Below, one piece after another: positions 1 to 13,700 of a stretch of DNA of 64,000 nt (position 1 is the stretch's first letter; each line of letters begins with the position of its first letter). This stretch comes from Struthio camelus. Lineage: Eukaryota; Chordata; Aves; Struthioniformes; Struthionidae. The stretch covers positions 43,912,911 through 43,976,910 of the forward strand of contig NC_090942.1 of assembly GCF_040807025.1 (NCBI RefSeq). Direction: 5' to 3'. The position numbers were made by a program, and so were the translations under genes. Below the pieces are notes generated by a model, which had not been told where the DNA came from, made no database searches, and saw only the letters and a list, made by a program, of their open reading frames with translations.

Positions 1-2820
1 AGGTCTGCAAAAGAGGGGTGTTACAGCCTCAGTTGTGCTGTTGTGAGAGAAAGCCATTGCCTAGAAGAGAAAGCAAGTCTGAGGGTTAAGACAGAATATA
101 AGGTGAAGGACCTACAGTGGTTTCTGCTGTGGGTTCTAGCAATCAGTTTGCAAGTCTCAGAGGTATATGAGCCATTCAGCTTTCTCACTACATTTCTAAA
201 AAATTTGTTGAAAAATATCCCTTTATGAAACCATAATTTATGAATTTTCACAAAAGCATATCAAAAAGGAATACCAAATAGAGGTTTAACTTACAACTTT
301 TCTAAATACTTGTAGTGTTTTTAAATGCATCCACACAGCTTAGAAGCCACGTGACCATTCTTTTTGCCTTGAAATGGAATGGTTACCAAATTATTCATGG
401 TGGGACTTTTCTATGTAGTGTTCAAACAAAAAACTAAAATCACCTAAATCAACAAAACAGGAGAAATAAAAGCAGTATTCCTCATTATCATGCTGTCAAA
501 AGTGTTGGTAAGTAGTACATGTTGTAGATAGATTGACTGTACATCAGTTTTTCCTTTACACCTTTTCACATCAAATCAAATGTGTAATGCTGATCAAAGG
601 AGCTGTCAGTGCAATACCTCTCTGCATGGGGTGGGGGGACATACTAAGTATGCATCAACACAGACATAAGAATCCAAAATGAAACACTAAATAAATGGTC
701 AGTTGGTGCACCAGATAACAGCTAGCAGAGCTAAGTTGTGGGATGAGACCTCTGAATGGTTAGTCCTAAGAAACAAGGAGAAAAAGTTTTGTTTTTTTCC
801 ATTATTCAGAATTCATCTTTTCAAAAATTAATCTGTGAAACAAATCTTTTTCCTGAGTCTGAATTTGCAGACACTGTCTTTCCAGACAGATCATCAAGCT
901 GTTTTCTCCATGTTCACATACCAAAGGCAAGCTAATGGAAAGAGCTGGATCATGAAGTGTAGATGTGTAGGCTAGGCCTCCCTATCAAAGAGGGTTTTTA
1001 ATGTTATTTGATAGAGTTTCAGTTGCTCCTTTTTCATAGGTGCATTATCAGTATCCCTAGGCTTAAAAACCAGGAATCATGAATGTTCCACTTTCACTGT
1101 ATCACCTACTTCATCTATCCTTATATGACATGTTCATCTCAGAGAACAAAGCCTTTCCTCATGATTATTTCATAAAATAGCACCAAAACTGCATTTAAAG
1201 GGGAGTCATTCGTTAATGCCTCTGCCATCCTGTGTGTAAGCTCTACAAGAATATCCATGAAAATAATACTTGGACACACACAATTGACAGAAGCAGCACT
1301 AGCCACCAGTTCAAAAAGAATTGTGAGATTTTTGTAAAATATTACCAAAAAAAAAAAAAAGTGCATGTCCACATCCTCCCTCCATTCCCACTCAAGTGTT
1401 GATATCTCTGTTGAGGAGCTCAGCAGTCAGTGCTTCCCCACTTTCAGGATCTGAATCTGCCCATTAAGCAATGTAAGACTGAATAAGGGAGAAGGGATGT
1501 AGGAGAGCTTTTTTGTTTTAAGAAAATCGTAGCAGCAGTGAATCAGCAGGATGCCAATAGTAAGTAAAACATCCATTCTAATAGGATCACAGCTTTTGGT
1601 TGCCTATCTTCTTGCTCTCTAAGCTATTTTTATCTACAGGGACTAACTCATTGACTTTCCTGTCATTCTTCTTACCAGGGTTAGCTAGGATCAGATCATG
1701 AGTAAAGATTCCCTTTTAAAACTTGCTTCTTTCATTACGATGCTCTGCAATAATTCCTCCAACTTCTATTCCCAGACTGAAACCTTCTCATCCCTTTGCT
1801 GCCTAGCATTGAAGAAGCTTCTATAAATCTCCTTGGTCCTTTCTTTGCTTGCAAAGGTGCAGTCATTTACCCCCAATCAGTCCCCACCATTTACATGCAC
1901 CCTAGAGGTTACTGGCCTTTCAGGTGCCACCCGTACTTAAAGCTAGATCCCTAAAGCTTCATTTGCTTCTCATTTTCTAGTCCCTGTGAATTTTGCAGCA
2001 CGCCATGGTGAGCCCAACCTTTTGTGCATTCCTGGAGACACCCTCAGCGTACAGAAGGGGGCTGGCTCTGAGCACAACTGGCCAACGCTTCTGGCCTCAA
2101 GGGTGCTCAGCTGCCCAGGACTGAGGCATCCAGTCTCAAGTTCAACAGGCCGTGAATGCTTCACCTGGAAGAAAACTGTTTCTGAACAGTAGTGGCAAAG
2201 GCAGCTGCCTTTTAGGAAGGGTTGCTTCACTCCTGCTGCCTCCCTATCAGCTTGGTTTCTTCCAATAAACAGCAAACCTGCTGCATCCAGTGACTGCAGC
2301 TCCTGGGCTGTCAGACAAAGCTGCTGCTATGTGGCAGGGTGCTGCCAGGGTTGGCTAGGAGGCTCCTTCCTTTCCCAGGCCAAGCAACCTCAGTATTGCT
2401 GGTGCTGGATGGAGGACCAATTCATCCAATGAATTCTAATGAATGGATACTATTACCTCTCCATGGGGTGGGTACCTTAAAGGTCAAGACTTTAGTGCTT
2501 CCTATTACACTGGAAGGGAAAGGATATTCACGGTGTTTAAAGCTCTTGAGTTGGGCCCAGCCTTTGAGGGTGAACTCTCTGCTTTTAATTGTGCTTATCA
2601 CCCAACCTTGTGTGCTGGGGTAGGTAGCTAATGGTCAGCTACAGTGAGCTCTTGGCTTAAGCTATAATAATTAATTCTGCTACTGTTAAATCAACTAATA
2701 AGGATTGTGCTAAGAGTACTACACCTCAGGTCTAAATTAATTCTAATCTAGCATGCAAAACGTTTGCTGAGGCACCCTCTGTGGGGCTCGTAAGGTTTGC
2801 TTTTCCAGTGCCTTCCTCTA
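1..2820. other. Non-coding AT-rich stretch, no gene seen
   Basis: No ORF in this stretch reaches 110 codons, and none resembles a known family. Short open frames overlap on both strands, for example near 1,970-2,275 and 2,339-2,631, which is typical of chance. A run of 14 A lies at 1,347-1,360. Nothing like a promoter or an RNA gene was recognised. Confidence 0.6.
1347..1360. repeat. Poly-A tract
   Basis: An uninterrupted run of A is seen directly. No retroposed gene or SINE body was recognised beside it, so it is best called a simple repeat. Confidence 0.8.
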
Positions 2821-2825
2821 GTGCA

Positions 2826-2841
2826 TCAATAGATGGCAGCA
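2826..2841 (+). promoter_or_regulatory. CTCF-like motif
   Basis: The sequence TCAATAGATGGCAGCA matches the vertebrate CTCF core (CCACTAGATGGCAGCA form) at 14 of 16 positions, including the AGATGGCAG heart. CTCF binds such sites to anchor chromatin loops. Occupancy is an inference; only the motif match is seen. A second match in the same orientation lies at 20,566. Confidence 0.35.
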
Positions 2842-5800
2842 GGCAGTTCCTGCAGGAGCAATCTCCAAAGCAGCAACAGCAGGTGATGAAGATCCTCTAT
2901 GCTGGTAATGGTTTTAGGTTTAAATCTGCCTGCAGATACTGTTGCCTCTTAGGATCCTGTCCCTTTTAAAAGCAAAATGCGTCAGTTCTCAGGTGTGGTG
3001 TATGTTATTGTAGCATAATGGAAGCAGTAAATAAGCATTGGCCTCTAACACAATAGTATCTTAAGAAGACTAAATATTTGGACTCAAACAGATTCTGTGC
3101 TACATTCAGCTATTTTCTTGGTGGTCTTGAGTGTTCACAAATCCCACTTCTTACATTCCTTCTTGAGTCAGAGAATTTTGCAACCGTCTAGCAAAGGGAT
3201 ATACTTTCTGAGAGGAGAAAAAGACAGGTAGATACATTGTGTTTAAGTAGATAAAAGAAATCATGCCTTGTGTGTTTCATGTGCCCACTAAGACTTACAC
3301 ACTCCCTTTCATCAAGAACTTTTCAACTGAGTTTTACACAGAGGCTGTTTGCTAACTTTATCAGTCTGTGATGAATTGTGAGCAGGTTGTGATAAAAATG
3401 AAGTTCAAATTCAGCTTGGGAGAATATAAACCCAGATCAAGGGTTTGGTCAAATCTCTTGTGTTAACATCCCCTACTCACTTACAAAAAGTTCTTCCAAG
3501 TCTCTCCCTTTTTCTTTATGTCCAAAATAGCACAGAGCTAATAGCACTCACTGAAGAGGGGATGCAGTAGCTGGAATTTTACAACGAGTCCAAGCGAGAG
3601 CTGGCAAAAACCTATTTTGTATGTGGGAGCTATTGGGGATGTGGTGAAGGCACTATGCCTGTAGTCTGAAGGTATAACCTTATTTAGTTCTTCTGTTTCC
3701 TAATGAACAGTTGCATTGTTCTTCAGAGTGGTTATGCTGAAAATTACCTGTAATGACCAGAGTGATGGAAGAGAACATCACTATAATGGAAGTTTTAAAG
3801 TTCCATCCAGTGGATAGATTTTACCCTCTCTAGTGTTTTTATCTTGGTGTGAGACTAAAAGACTATGTAAGATATCAAGCTTATGGTTAATGACCAGGCT
3901 TCTGCCTTGAAATAGTGTTAGCAAGCCCTTTATCAAGAAGACATAGTGTGTCTGTGAGCTGGCTCCACAGTCGCAGGCATGAATTCATCATGCTCATTTA
4001 CAATCAAAACAACAAATTTCAGTCTACAGTGTAATGTAATGCTTTGCTTCCCAGACTTCTGCAATCTTCTGAGTAGAAAAAAACAAACCTAGAGCCAAGT
4101 TTTCATGTGAAATGGTATAACCATAAAATTCAGTTAAAGTCAAGGTGAACTGTCTTCCAAATTGCTGATCTTAACCTTTCAAGAAAGACCTTGAGGTGAT
4201 GTTCTGGGTGTAGGCATGTAGGGTTATAAGTCAAGAAGCAGTGGGTGAAGAAATCCAGCTAAAGTCTGTGGGAGCCCCCTTGCATGGAGGACTCTGTTCC
4301 TTGGCAGCTATTAAAGTATGTGGCCCTCTCTAAGTCTCTGCGTTGACAAAATAAGCCATTTTTATTTTATTGACGTCAGCAATATTATGAGTTTGATGGG
4401 AAAGAATCCAATTGCTTGTTAATATTTCAGTGCTGCTGTGGGCCTAGAGTATTCTCAGACTTAGTCCCACTCTGAGTATTTGTGCACGATTTGAATCTAT
4501 GCACTAAGAAGAAACCTAAGGAGGAAAAAAAGTGAATGGAAACAAAAGATGAAAGTATAAAGGCCTAGAAATCTGACTTAGTTTAAGAGCTCCAGGGAGA
4601 CAGTAAGGCTAGAAAGATATCACTTTTCAAATATTGTCTTAAAAATGATATTCTGAACAGACGTATTTTTGCTTTGATATCACTTTTTTGTTATTATTTT
4701 CTAAACAGGCATTGGAGTTCATCCTATTTTTTCCTGAAAGGCACTGAATTTGAACATGCTGTCTTCACAGCTCTGCTTTCTGGTAGCATGCTTTCAGGAG
4801 CACAGTAATTGAGGCAAAATTGCTCTTTATTCTTATAGACCAAGTCTTGATATTAGGATACTGTCTATTTAAGCATTAACATGCTATTCTATTTTTTTCC
4901 CCGTTTGAAACAGGACGTAAATAACAGAACAAACCCAGCTGCAAATATCAGCTATCACTACCTTTCCATTTTACATTTCACAGATATGGCAGAGCTGCTG
5001 TGTTTGTAGTTTTCCACACAGCTGAAAAAGTCAGCACTGAATTACTCACCAGCCTTTGAAAGTCATTTATATGTGCTGGCTTCTGTAAGCTATAGAGGCA
5101 CTAGCATTCACAGTCTAGAAGACTTAATCACTTCCTTCCTCTATTCTGATATATATCGGGATGTGTATATCTCTATAGTTCTTAGGTAATAAGCTGTCAG
5201 CTTTACATCCTCTGCTGATTGTTCTGGAATTCCTTCACAAATAAGTTGAGGAAGCTAAAAAGTTGAGCAAACAGAGTAAGAAATGTCTATGATAAGTAAC
5301 ATCTCCTGAATCCTCCTTCAAAAAGAAACACTTCTGCTGCATCACACTTGAAATCTGCTATTCATTCTGCAAGGCCTACGACAGTAGTAGTCAGTACCCT
5401 CCCTGCTGCACGTGGGACAGAAAAGGAGATGTGAGATACTTCAACAGAACTTTTGGTTAAGGGAAGGTTGTGCTGGGAAAGGGCTGAGTCTACTTCTGGG
5501 GGTGCAATTTGATGCTACAGATGATTACTTGATTTAATAGCTAATTGTCTCTGAAAGCATCATCCCCATGGCCCTTCCTGCACTTAGCATGGGCTCACAC
5601 CGCTTTGCTGGCACTCTCCCCACACTTCACGGGGAGACAGTTCAGTGAGTAGAAAACTACTGCCAAATGAAAAGTGTAAGGAAGAAGAGGAAAGTAGGAT
5701 CATGCCTTTCAGCAGTAACTAGCTCTCCTGTTTGCTTAGCTGTATTATTAATGGGACACTTGGGAACTGGAAGAACATGCTGACCCTTGTAAATCCAGCA

Positions 5801-6040
5801 GTTTGTGTGGTAGAGGTTTCTGTGTTGCAGAGCATTAGTGGATATAGAAAGGATAGGTTTTGCTCTCTAATTACAGATTTACATTGCTGAGTTTTCTTTC
5901 ATTACGTACAACTAACAGAATTTGCTTCTGTGAGTGGACAGCGTAATCTAGGCTCGTATGTCCAGTAATGCTCATTTCAACAAGAGGTTCCTACCAGTTC
6001 AGCTAACAGTTTTGTTTTACCTGTTTTGCACAAGCAGGCA
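2842..6040. other. Non-coding AT-rich stretch, no gene seen
   Basis: No ORF above 60 codons starts between about 2,970 and 6,000. The stretch is CpG-poor. The only notable site is the CRE-type palindrome at 4,371. No repeat family was recognised. Confidence 0.6.
4371..4381. promoter_or_regulatory. CRE/MARE-type palindrome TGACGTCA
   Basis: TGACGTCAGCA contains the full 8-base cAMP response element palindrome, which CREB/ATF dimers bind. Its right half extends to the GCA that large and small MAF factors prefer. The surrounding DNA is very AT-rich and CpG-poor, so a retained CpG within an intact CRE is mildly unusual. Function is inferred only from the motif. Confidence 0.3.
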
Positions 6041-6062
6041 CGCACAAACAAACACACACACC
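6041..6062. repeat. Short AC-rich microsatellite
   Basis: An interrupted CA repeat (cacgcacaaacaaacacacacac) is seen directly and is followed by a C-rich stretch. Confidence 0.7.
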
Positions 6063-6594
6063 CACCCCCTTCAGTTTGTTGTGGGCTTCCTTTAGTTCAT
6101 TGTTGGCCTCTTCAGAATTAGCTTTAATCTGACTGCAATAGCATACTTTTATTATAATGCTAGCACAAAAAATGTGCCCCAGTCTCCGGAAGGATGGAAA
6201 CAATAGTAAACGTAGGCCAACAGCACTTCAGTTAGCATAGAATGTAGCAGCAGCTGCCACCCACCCTCAAATCTACAGATAGGGATGGTTGCCCCCAATC
6301 TGCTTTGTATGTTATTGTAGGGGTTATAGCACTCTTCCAGGATATATGAGAACTTGTTCTAGGTCCTCCTTGGCCTTTGAGAGTTCAACCACTTTTAATT
6401 GCAATGTAAAAGGGTCCAGCTCTGTAGGAACACCCTCAGTCGCTGGTTGCAGTCCTGAAAGGAGTGCCAGGCTCGTGAGGCCATGTCTTTACCAGGTCTC
6501 CAGGGTTTTTCTGAGAGCGGGTAGAGGGACTGTTGGTGGTTTTGCTGGTGTGCATATGGGCCAGGATCAGTTGCCTAAAAAACCATGTCTAGTG

Positions 6595-6709
6595 CCATTT
6601 GAGATGCTCTGGGATAACCTGCCTTGGCCTCCAGATGGGTGCACTTTTCCAGTCAGCATTGTGCTATATTTGCCAGCCCCGTCTTGGATACCCTAGGCAT
6701 CTCAAATGG
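6595..6709. repeat. Inverted repeat, 13-bp perfect arms, 89-base spacer
   Basis: CCATTTGAGATGC at 6,595-6,607 is the exact reverse complement of GCATCTCAAATGG at 6,697-6,709. Inside the arms a weaker match continues around a shared GGG/CCC block, so the stem may be longer but imperfect. It could be the remnant of a small palindromic transposon or a fold in a transcript. No flanking target duplication was identified. Confidence 0.6.
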
Positions 6710-9648
6710 TATGAGGTGTCTCCTTTTAGGTAGCTATGACTGCTCTGTGATTGACCTGGCTGAAAGCTTTAGCTCCAGGATGAGACATACAGCTGAGAAT
6801 TGCCATCAGAGCAATGTGAGAGGTTAGTCAACAGTTAACTTTGCAGTTGCTCCTTTCTCTTCTAATTATTTCCTCCTGGATGGATAAGACAGCTCCCCAT
6901 TCAGCATGTGACTTCCCAGAACCGTTCTCATGTGTGTCTGGCTCTCCTCATGTCCGATGAACCTGAGGGCCTCCACTGCAGTTGTGGCATTCACTGGGGA
7001 AACTGGGTTACTGAAGGCTGGTTCGCCCACGCCTTTCTCCCTAAATAATGTCTAAATATGTGACATAGGTCCTTTTGTAAATTTGCATCCACTGCTTAAT
7101 TAGGTCTCTGTGAGTTAGTATCTAGTGGACCCGATGCCGAGAGAAACTCTCATGGCACAGCTGAGGAATATGTGGAAGTAACCCCAAAGGGCCCCAAATC
7201 TAACCTTACTAGTGGATGCTTCAGCAGCTAGATAGGAGAAGTAGTGACTGGAGGAGCAATCATCCTGGTCAGAGGGGTCTGCCTTGGCTCATGGAGATGA
7301 GGGAGCAACAAAGAGGGAGCTTTGCCATTGTCTAGGCTGTCACTGCTGTGGGAATGAAATGGACTTCAGTCTCCTGAAAAGTCCTGCTGCTTTGCACCAG
7401 GAATTTGAAGGGTGGTTTGATATCGCTGCAGCCCCTCAAAAAGATACATACATATGTTGGTTAGACAACAGAAATATCCCACTGGATATCCCATTGCCTT
7501 TCCATGTGGAAACTTATTCAGTCCCACCCAGAACTCTCAAAATAGCATATGCAAATGTGTTCTTGCTTTCGCATTCGTTTTGTTCTGTGTTACACCTGTT
7601 AGACTTCACATATTCCACAAAAAGAAGCAGCCATTGCCTTTTTCAAAAGATGACTTTTTTTGCCAGAGCCAGCTGAACAGCTTGTGCTCCTGATCAATTT
7701 AAAAAAAGCTGTTCACCTAAAACCACAGATAAGTGAATCATATTCAACAAGGTCATCTATTCCCAGCTAAATAAATGACTTTTCTTCCAGGGTAATACAA
7801 TCTTCTGCTACATGGAGATTAAATTACCAGGCTTAGAAAAAAAAAAGAAGTCTTAACCTTTTAAAATATTGAATGTTTGGGAATTTGCTTTCAACAGTCT
7901 TACTAGCAGAGCAGCCCTACCAAAGCTTCTTCTTGGACAACTTTAGAAAACATGTAAAGCATTTCCAGCATTCTATTAGATAAAAATTCATTCTGGATGT
8001 TTTTTTCTCTACTGTCCCTAAACCAATCTATTTACCATCATTACTGCTACAGATACAAATGGCTTATGACTTTAAAAAGTCAATTAGGAGACTAGCTCTG
8101 AAGCTCTCTTCTACCTAACTCCTGTCTGTGTCTGGTATGTTGCCAAGGCAGCTACATTGTTTCCTAGTGCAACAAATGAATAAAGTTAAATTTGTATCTC
8201 ACTATGTGCTAGAGAAAAAGGAGATGTAGTTATGTATGCATTACCTTGAATATAAATCATACAGAGATCTCCACCTCCTCTGTCTGCTACAAGGCATGCA
8301 TAAAAATGTCCCCCTGGAATAGAAATAAAACTGTAAAACACCATATCTATAACTAGAGATGAGTCAGATGGAGGCTTCAGAAGTAGATCCAGATTTCAAA
8401 TACCACCCAAATCTCTGTGTGTTCAAAGGTTTTGGTTCTGACCCAACTCTAAATCACCAAAACAGCCTGGATAAAATTCTGAACCCATAAATCGCAACCA
8501 TTTTATATGTTTGTTTAACCATATGGAGCTCTTTTCTCAAACTGGAGCAGTACAAGGAGGGGAAGGAAGCCTTACTGGGCATTACATGACATAGGTGCAA
8601 CCCTAGGTCAGCTGCAGAGCTCTCCTGTGACCTTGGGTAATTAATTTAATCCTAGATGGACTTTCCAGAGTGATGGGGCACAAAGGGGCAGGGGGAGGGC
8701 TAGTGGTATTATGAACTCTCATCCTCTTCTGGGCCAAGCTTCTGGTAACCCCTATATTTTCCATGCAGCATTTTGACTTTTCTCTGCTCCTCAGTCCTAC
8801 CCACCAGCTGTAGGAGCTGGGAAAGGCACAGCCACGCTGTACGGTGGATGCCTGCCTCTGCAGTCATCGAGACACAGGGTTCAGCCCTCAGTTTTGAGGT
8901 GCTCCGCTACTGCCCCCACACCAGACTCAGCAGGGAGAGCTGTCTGTGCCTGCTATCTGCCCACACCTCTGCCATACGCTCCCTGTCCTGTGCGGCAGAG
9001 CCATTCCTGTGGTATGGCTTGCATGAGAGGACAGAGGGGAAAGACTGGGCTCAGTCCCCTTTTTCTAACACAACTTCTTGTCTTCCTCCCATGCTAAAGT
9101 TGCATTCACCCTGTGAAGTGACCCACTGTCTCGATCTTCCAGTTTTATTTGAGAGATAAATGCTCCTCCAGGTCACAAGATTGGTACGCAGGGGAAGAGT
9201 ATTCTTAAACTTTGGGGCACTGAGAGCTAGCAGTCATGAAGGTACAGACTGACCAGCAGTGGGGAGATGACTGACATTTTTTGTGAATTTAGCCAAAACC
9301 ATAAGGTAATGTTTTAATGAAAATATTATGACTCTGTTGTGGGTTTTTTTCCGGAGTAAAATTCTATTTTGAATTAAACTTCACTTCACCCTTAGAAAAG
9401 TTCTAAACCAAAACTAAATACTTGAATTTGGAGCAAAATATTTTGTCCCAAATAAATATATATTTAGTGTAAGAGGCAAGCAAAAACCAGTTCTAACCAC
9501 AGCTCTTTAAATGATCCTTGCTTTCTTTTTTAGTATATTTATAGTGGCTTTCTGCTGAGTGCAGCAGTTGAAGCAGTCCCACCTGACTTTCAGGTCAGAC
9601 AAAGACGTGAGTTGGATTTAGTCAGTCAATCAACTTACTGTCACTGAT

Positions 9649-9675
9649 TATGTTACATCCTCATATGTTACATCC
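9649..9675. repeat. Two-copy direct repeat, 15-base period
   Basis: TATGTTACATCC occurs at 9,649-9,660 and again at 9,664-9,675, which is a short local tandem duplication. Confidence 0.75.
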
Positions 9676-10747
9676 TTCTGAAGTACTGTGCATATATTTT
9701 GCCTTCCAGAGATGTCCTAAAATTAATTAATGAGCTATGAAAGTGTGATGAGGAGTGCTTGTATTTTTCTCAGTAAGAAAGGACCTTATGTATCACTGTG
9801 TAATATGTCATTGGGCTTGACTGAAAATTATCCCTCTTAGTCATAAATAAATATGACTTAGTCTAAATTTAGTTTGGTTCTTAAAAATTAGCAAGTGAGT
9901 TTAGTTGTTAGGTAGAGCAATGGAGGGGGTGGGACAGGATCAGTCAATAAGTTCTCTTCCTTCTTTGGCACTGTCCACCCCCACTGCACATTTTTTCTCT
10001 TTGTTCATAGAGGGAATTACTGAAGCTAGGAAAAGGACAAAGACATTTCTTCTTTACATTTATGGTAAATGTCTGCATTGCTGTTTTTAAGGTAGGGAGG
10101 TCAAGTGAAAGAAAGCGTTACTTTTACCATACAGTAACAATCCCAATTCTAAAAGCAAACATTACTTCAAAAGTGTCAGATTTTAAAGTGCAACTGTTCC
10201 TCTTCAACCTTTTAAAGCTGTTCCTCATTTTCCTAGTAGAAAGCGAAGAGAAGGAAGCTAAATGGATTGGGAGGGGAGCATTTAGGATTATAATTAGAGC
10301 AAAAATTTAAAAGGCCAGAAAACTTCCATATGCTTTAAAAAAAGAAATTAAAGGCTAACCTTTAAAATATTTTTGAGGAATTGGTGGTGGTACCTGAAGG
10401 CTTCCAGTCTGACAGAGACACTATTTCATTTTCTCAGTCTTATGCAGAGAAAATCTGAGCTCATGAGTGCTGTGTGGAGAAGCCATATGGGAAGCTTTGT
10501 AAGCCTCTGGCAAATATCTGTATAAAACATGCCCTTGTTTAGTACTTCTGCATGCAAAGCACAAAATGGCAATGAATGAGACCTCATAGCACCTGTGTGA
10601 GGCAACAAATCACATTCTCAACCTACAGATGGTAAAACCAGACCTACCTCTGCTCCTTGTAGCCTCATCTCTGAGAAAGAAGATAATGTAAAACGTTGCT
10701 GCTCTAAGCCAGCATTACACATATATAGTTAACAAAAGAAGGCTGGT

Positions 10748-10778
10748 AGGGAAGGAGGGAAGGAAGAAGAGAGGGAGA
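10748..10778. repeat. Purine-rich (GGAA-type) low-complexity tract
   Basis: A continuous run of G and A in GGGAAGGA-like units is seen directly. No gene is attached to it. Confidence 0.7.
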
Positions 10779-13700
10779 AATGATGAGCCCAGCACCTGGC
10801 TGGGAGGAATCTATGATCCAGGTCAGGATCCCAGGCCTCCCTTCTTCCTAGAACTGTCACCCCATAGCTGATAAGTGTGAGCGCTCTGCCAAGATACAGA
10901 TATTAGTATTGCATTTATTTAGTAACGCAATGTACGTTTTTTGACTTATACAAGAAATATAAATGCAAATTAGTTCTGACTAGGTAGTAGCATTACAGCA
11001 TCCTTCACTGCATGGTGGATCCCCTCCCTCCTCCTGCAAAGCATGTACAAATCATCACGCTAACTTGCAAAGCCACATCAATAGGCTTTATCCTGGTGGA
11101 CTGTAGAGCTGTCATGGCTCAGAGAGAGGAAGCCTGGTCTTCAAGGAGCAGTGAGCTGGACAATACCACTTAGGGCATTCACCCAGGGAAGGCACATGCT
11201 GCAAAGCAAAAATGTAAATCAGTTGTTTCCAGGTAGACTATGAAACAGTGTTACTACTATCAGGTTTGTCCATAATAAAAATGAAAAATGGGAACATCAG
11301 TCTTTCCCATTTGATCTATATCTTTCCCACTCAATATTCTCCTAAAATATTGAGCCTGGAGTATTGGAACACCTTTATCAAACATTAGGGTATATTGTAC
11401 AGACCATTAACTCAGCTTCATAATGCCATTAGCAAACAAGTACTTACAGGCATCTACACTGAGCTTCATGGCAGGTAAATATGGAGAAGCAGCCTTCATT
11501 CATCCTGTAAATAGAGTTTAAAACCATCCTATCTTTCAATTATTCAGATACCACATAGAATAGTATGAATTATTACCCATGCACAGCCATTTTTAAGTGT
11601 TAAAATTTTCCTAGTCGTTTCTACAAAGAGATAGCTCAGAAACTGCAGCTATTCCTTCTACAGACTGTCATCAATAACAACGGTCTCTCTCTCACACCAC
11701 TAATAAATGCTGAATTTAGCAGTAAACGTGCAAGCAAGAAAATATATCTACAAGATTGTTTATTGCAGAGAGCATCAACCAATAATAGTGGAAGGGATAC
11801 AGTCTTTGTAGAGATCTTACATGCAAGCTAAGATTGGCGTTGGTAAGTTAGGTTATATGGCCATAGCTTAATTTAACTCCCTTATGCCTAAGCATTATGA
11901 TACATTTGCTAATTACATGATCACATACGGTGCTTCCCCATTTAACTCCTGCTTCCTTTGGAGCATAGGATGCTCTGTGAATGGGCAGCTGTTCAGTAAT
12001 TCTCTTCTTCCAGTTCTTCCATGTAGGGGCTCTGTGTTGCTCTGACTAAGCACCATGCTGCATGAAATGGATACAATCATTTCCTTGTGTGGTTTTCTGA
12101 CATGCAAGTCGCTGGGAAATTAGACTGCTTCACAAATATCAGCAAAGTTATCTTTAGAGCTCCCCTGTGACAAAAGGTATTATCCCATTTTAGAGGCATG
12201 ACTGAAGCTTGTGCAAGTCTTGTATCTGCCAGTATATACACCTGAATATACTCCAGCTCTATGAAAAATTACTTAGTATAACCAGAGCAATCTGGGCTGT
12301 GCAACAAAGAGCCTGATACTGCTTTGCAAGGTGAGCATGTGAAGCCCTCTTCAGAAAATCTCTGAAATGCAAAGAGGTGGAAGTCATTGGTGGAACACCA
12401 GTCACTGGACAGGCTCCAGGCTACATAACTGATAGCTTCCTTTGCCTCTCCATATAGATCATCTTCCCAGAGGAAGGCTAAAGCAAAGCTAGCAGGCTTT
12501 GAGCAGGTTTGTGTGGCATTCCTCGTAAGAGAGAGGGAAATGGATAGCCCCATGTGCAATTAGCCAGAAGCAGATAACTAGAATGGAGGAAAAAAAAAAA
12601 AGAGTACAGCTGATTAGTCTAGTAAAGCAGTGAGAAAACTGATAGCAAAGCTAGGCGGGCAACTTTAGCTCTGCCTACTCTGCCTGTAGTACCTTCAAGG
12701 GCCAAAGTCCTCCTGGCTGTCTAAGTAAGAACAAGTGCATGCATAATGCCAACTCCTGCTTTGCCTGTGGGGAAAGGAGAGTATTTCCACTGAGATGGAT
12801 TATTATCTGTCCAATGTTACTGAAGTTAATGGAATTATTGGCATGTACATCTGCCTGGAAGCCACAGTTGGCCCAGACTGTATAACTGTAACATTACATT
12901 AATGACTTCAGATGGCAGGTCATCTCATTAATTTCAGCAAGGCTGTGTGGGTTGCGACCATAGGTAGAAGTGATCCTCTCTTTTTCTGTAACTATAGTGA
13001 AGTACTACAGGAACATCCCAGAACTGACAATCAATAGCATGAGACAAATTAAAGCTGGCAGAAGGTATGGTGGTTGACAAGATAGTATTGTGATAACAAA
13101 TCTATCACTTTCAGACAATATGGATTTTCAAACTGTATTTGTTTATTGGATTTTCAGTGCTTTCCACCCTCAATGAGAAAGCTTTTTTTAGTATCAGGCA
13201 GCATGTACAAATACTATGTGAGATGAAAGCATTTATTATAGACATTTTAATTGGATGAAAGTGTCTGAGCACAAAGGAAATGTCTTTGCATAATTAGCTG
13301 TGTAATTCATTGCCACAGGAAGTCATGGAGGACGAGAACATTCAGGATGCAGGGAGCAGATATTGATATAAATAAGTGGAATGAATAGAGTTACAATAGT
13401 AAACTCCTTAAAAGTTGATGTATGTGAAAGGAAGTCTGAAAGTTCATACATCCAACCTTAAATGACAAGGGATCTGGAAAAAATGTTCTATAACTCCTTT
13501 TTGTGGAAGTTCATGTACCTTTTTGAAGTGTCTACTGCTTCAAACTTGGAAGTTTGATGTACTATGGAAAGCTGGACGCCATTCTGGCCTGGATGGAGTC
13601 CAGCTCTCTTTGCATTATAGCTATGTAAAATTCCCTTCAGTCTCAACAAACGCAGTAGTTTATAACATGCCATTGCTGACTGATGGCACTGAGAACTGAT

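Larger units (their letters stand above)
6063..10747. other. Non-coding stretch with scattered chance ORFs
   Basis: Open frames of 135 codons (6,289-6,696, plus), 130 codons (7,284-7,676, plus) and 128 codons (8,773-9,159, plus) occur here. Their translations have mixed composition, no recognisable domain and overlapping open frames in other phases. I treat them as chance ORFs in slightly GC-richer patches. The stretch also holds the inverted repeat at 6,595-6,709 and a two-copy 15-base tandem repeat at 9,649-9,675. Confidence 0.5.

Noticed and set aside
11769..11842. Segment between TTTATTGCAG and GTTG/GTAAGT
   Set aside because: All three frames contain stops and the acceptor tract is short; such pairs are expected by chance.
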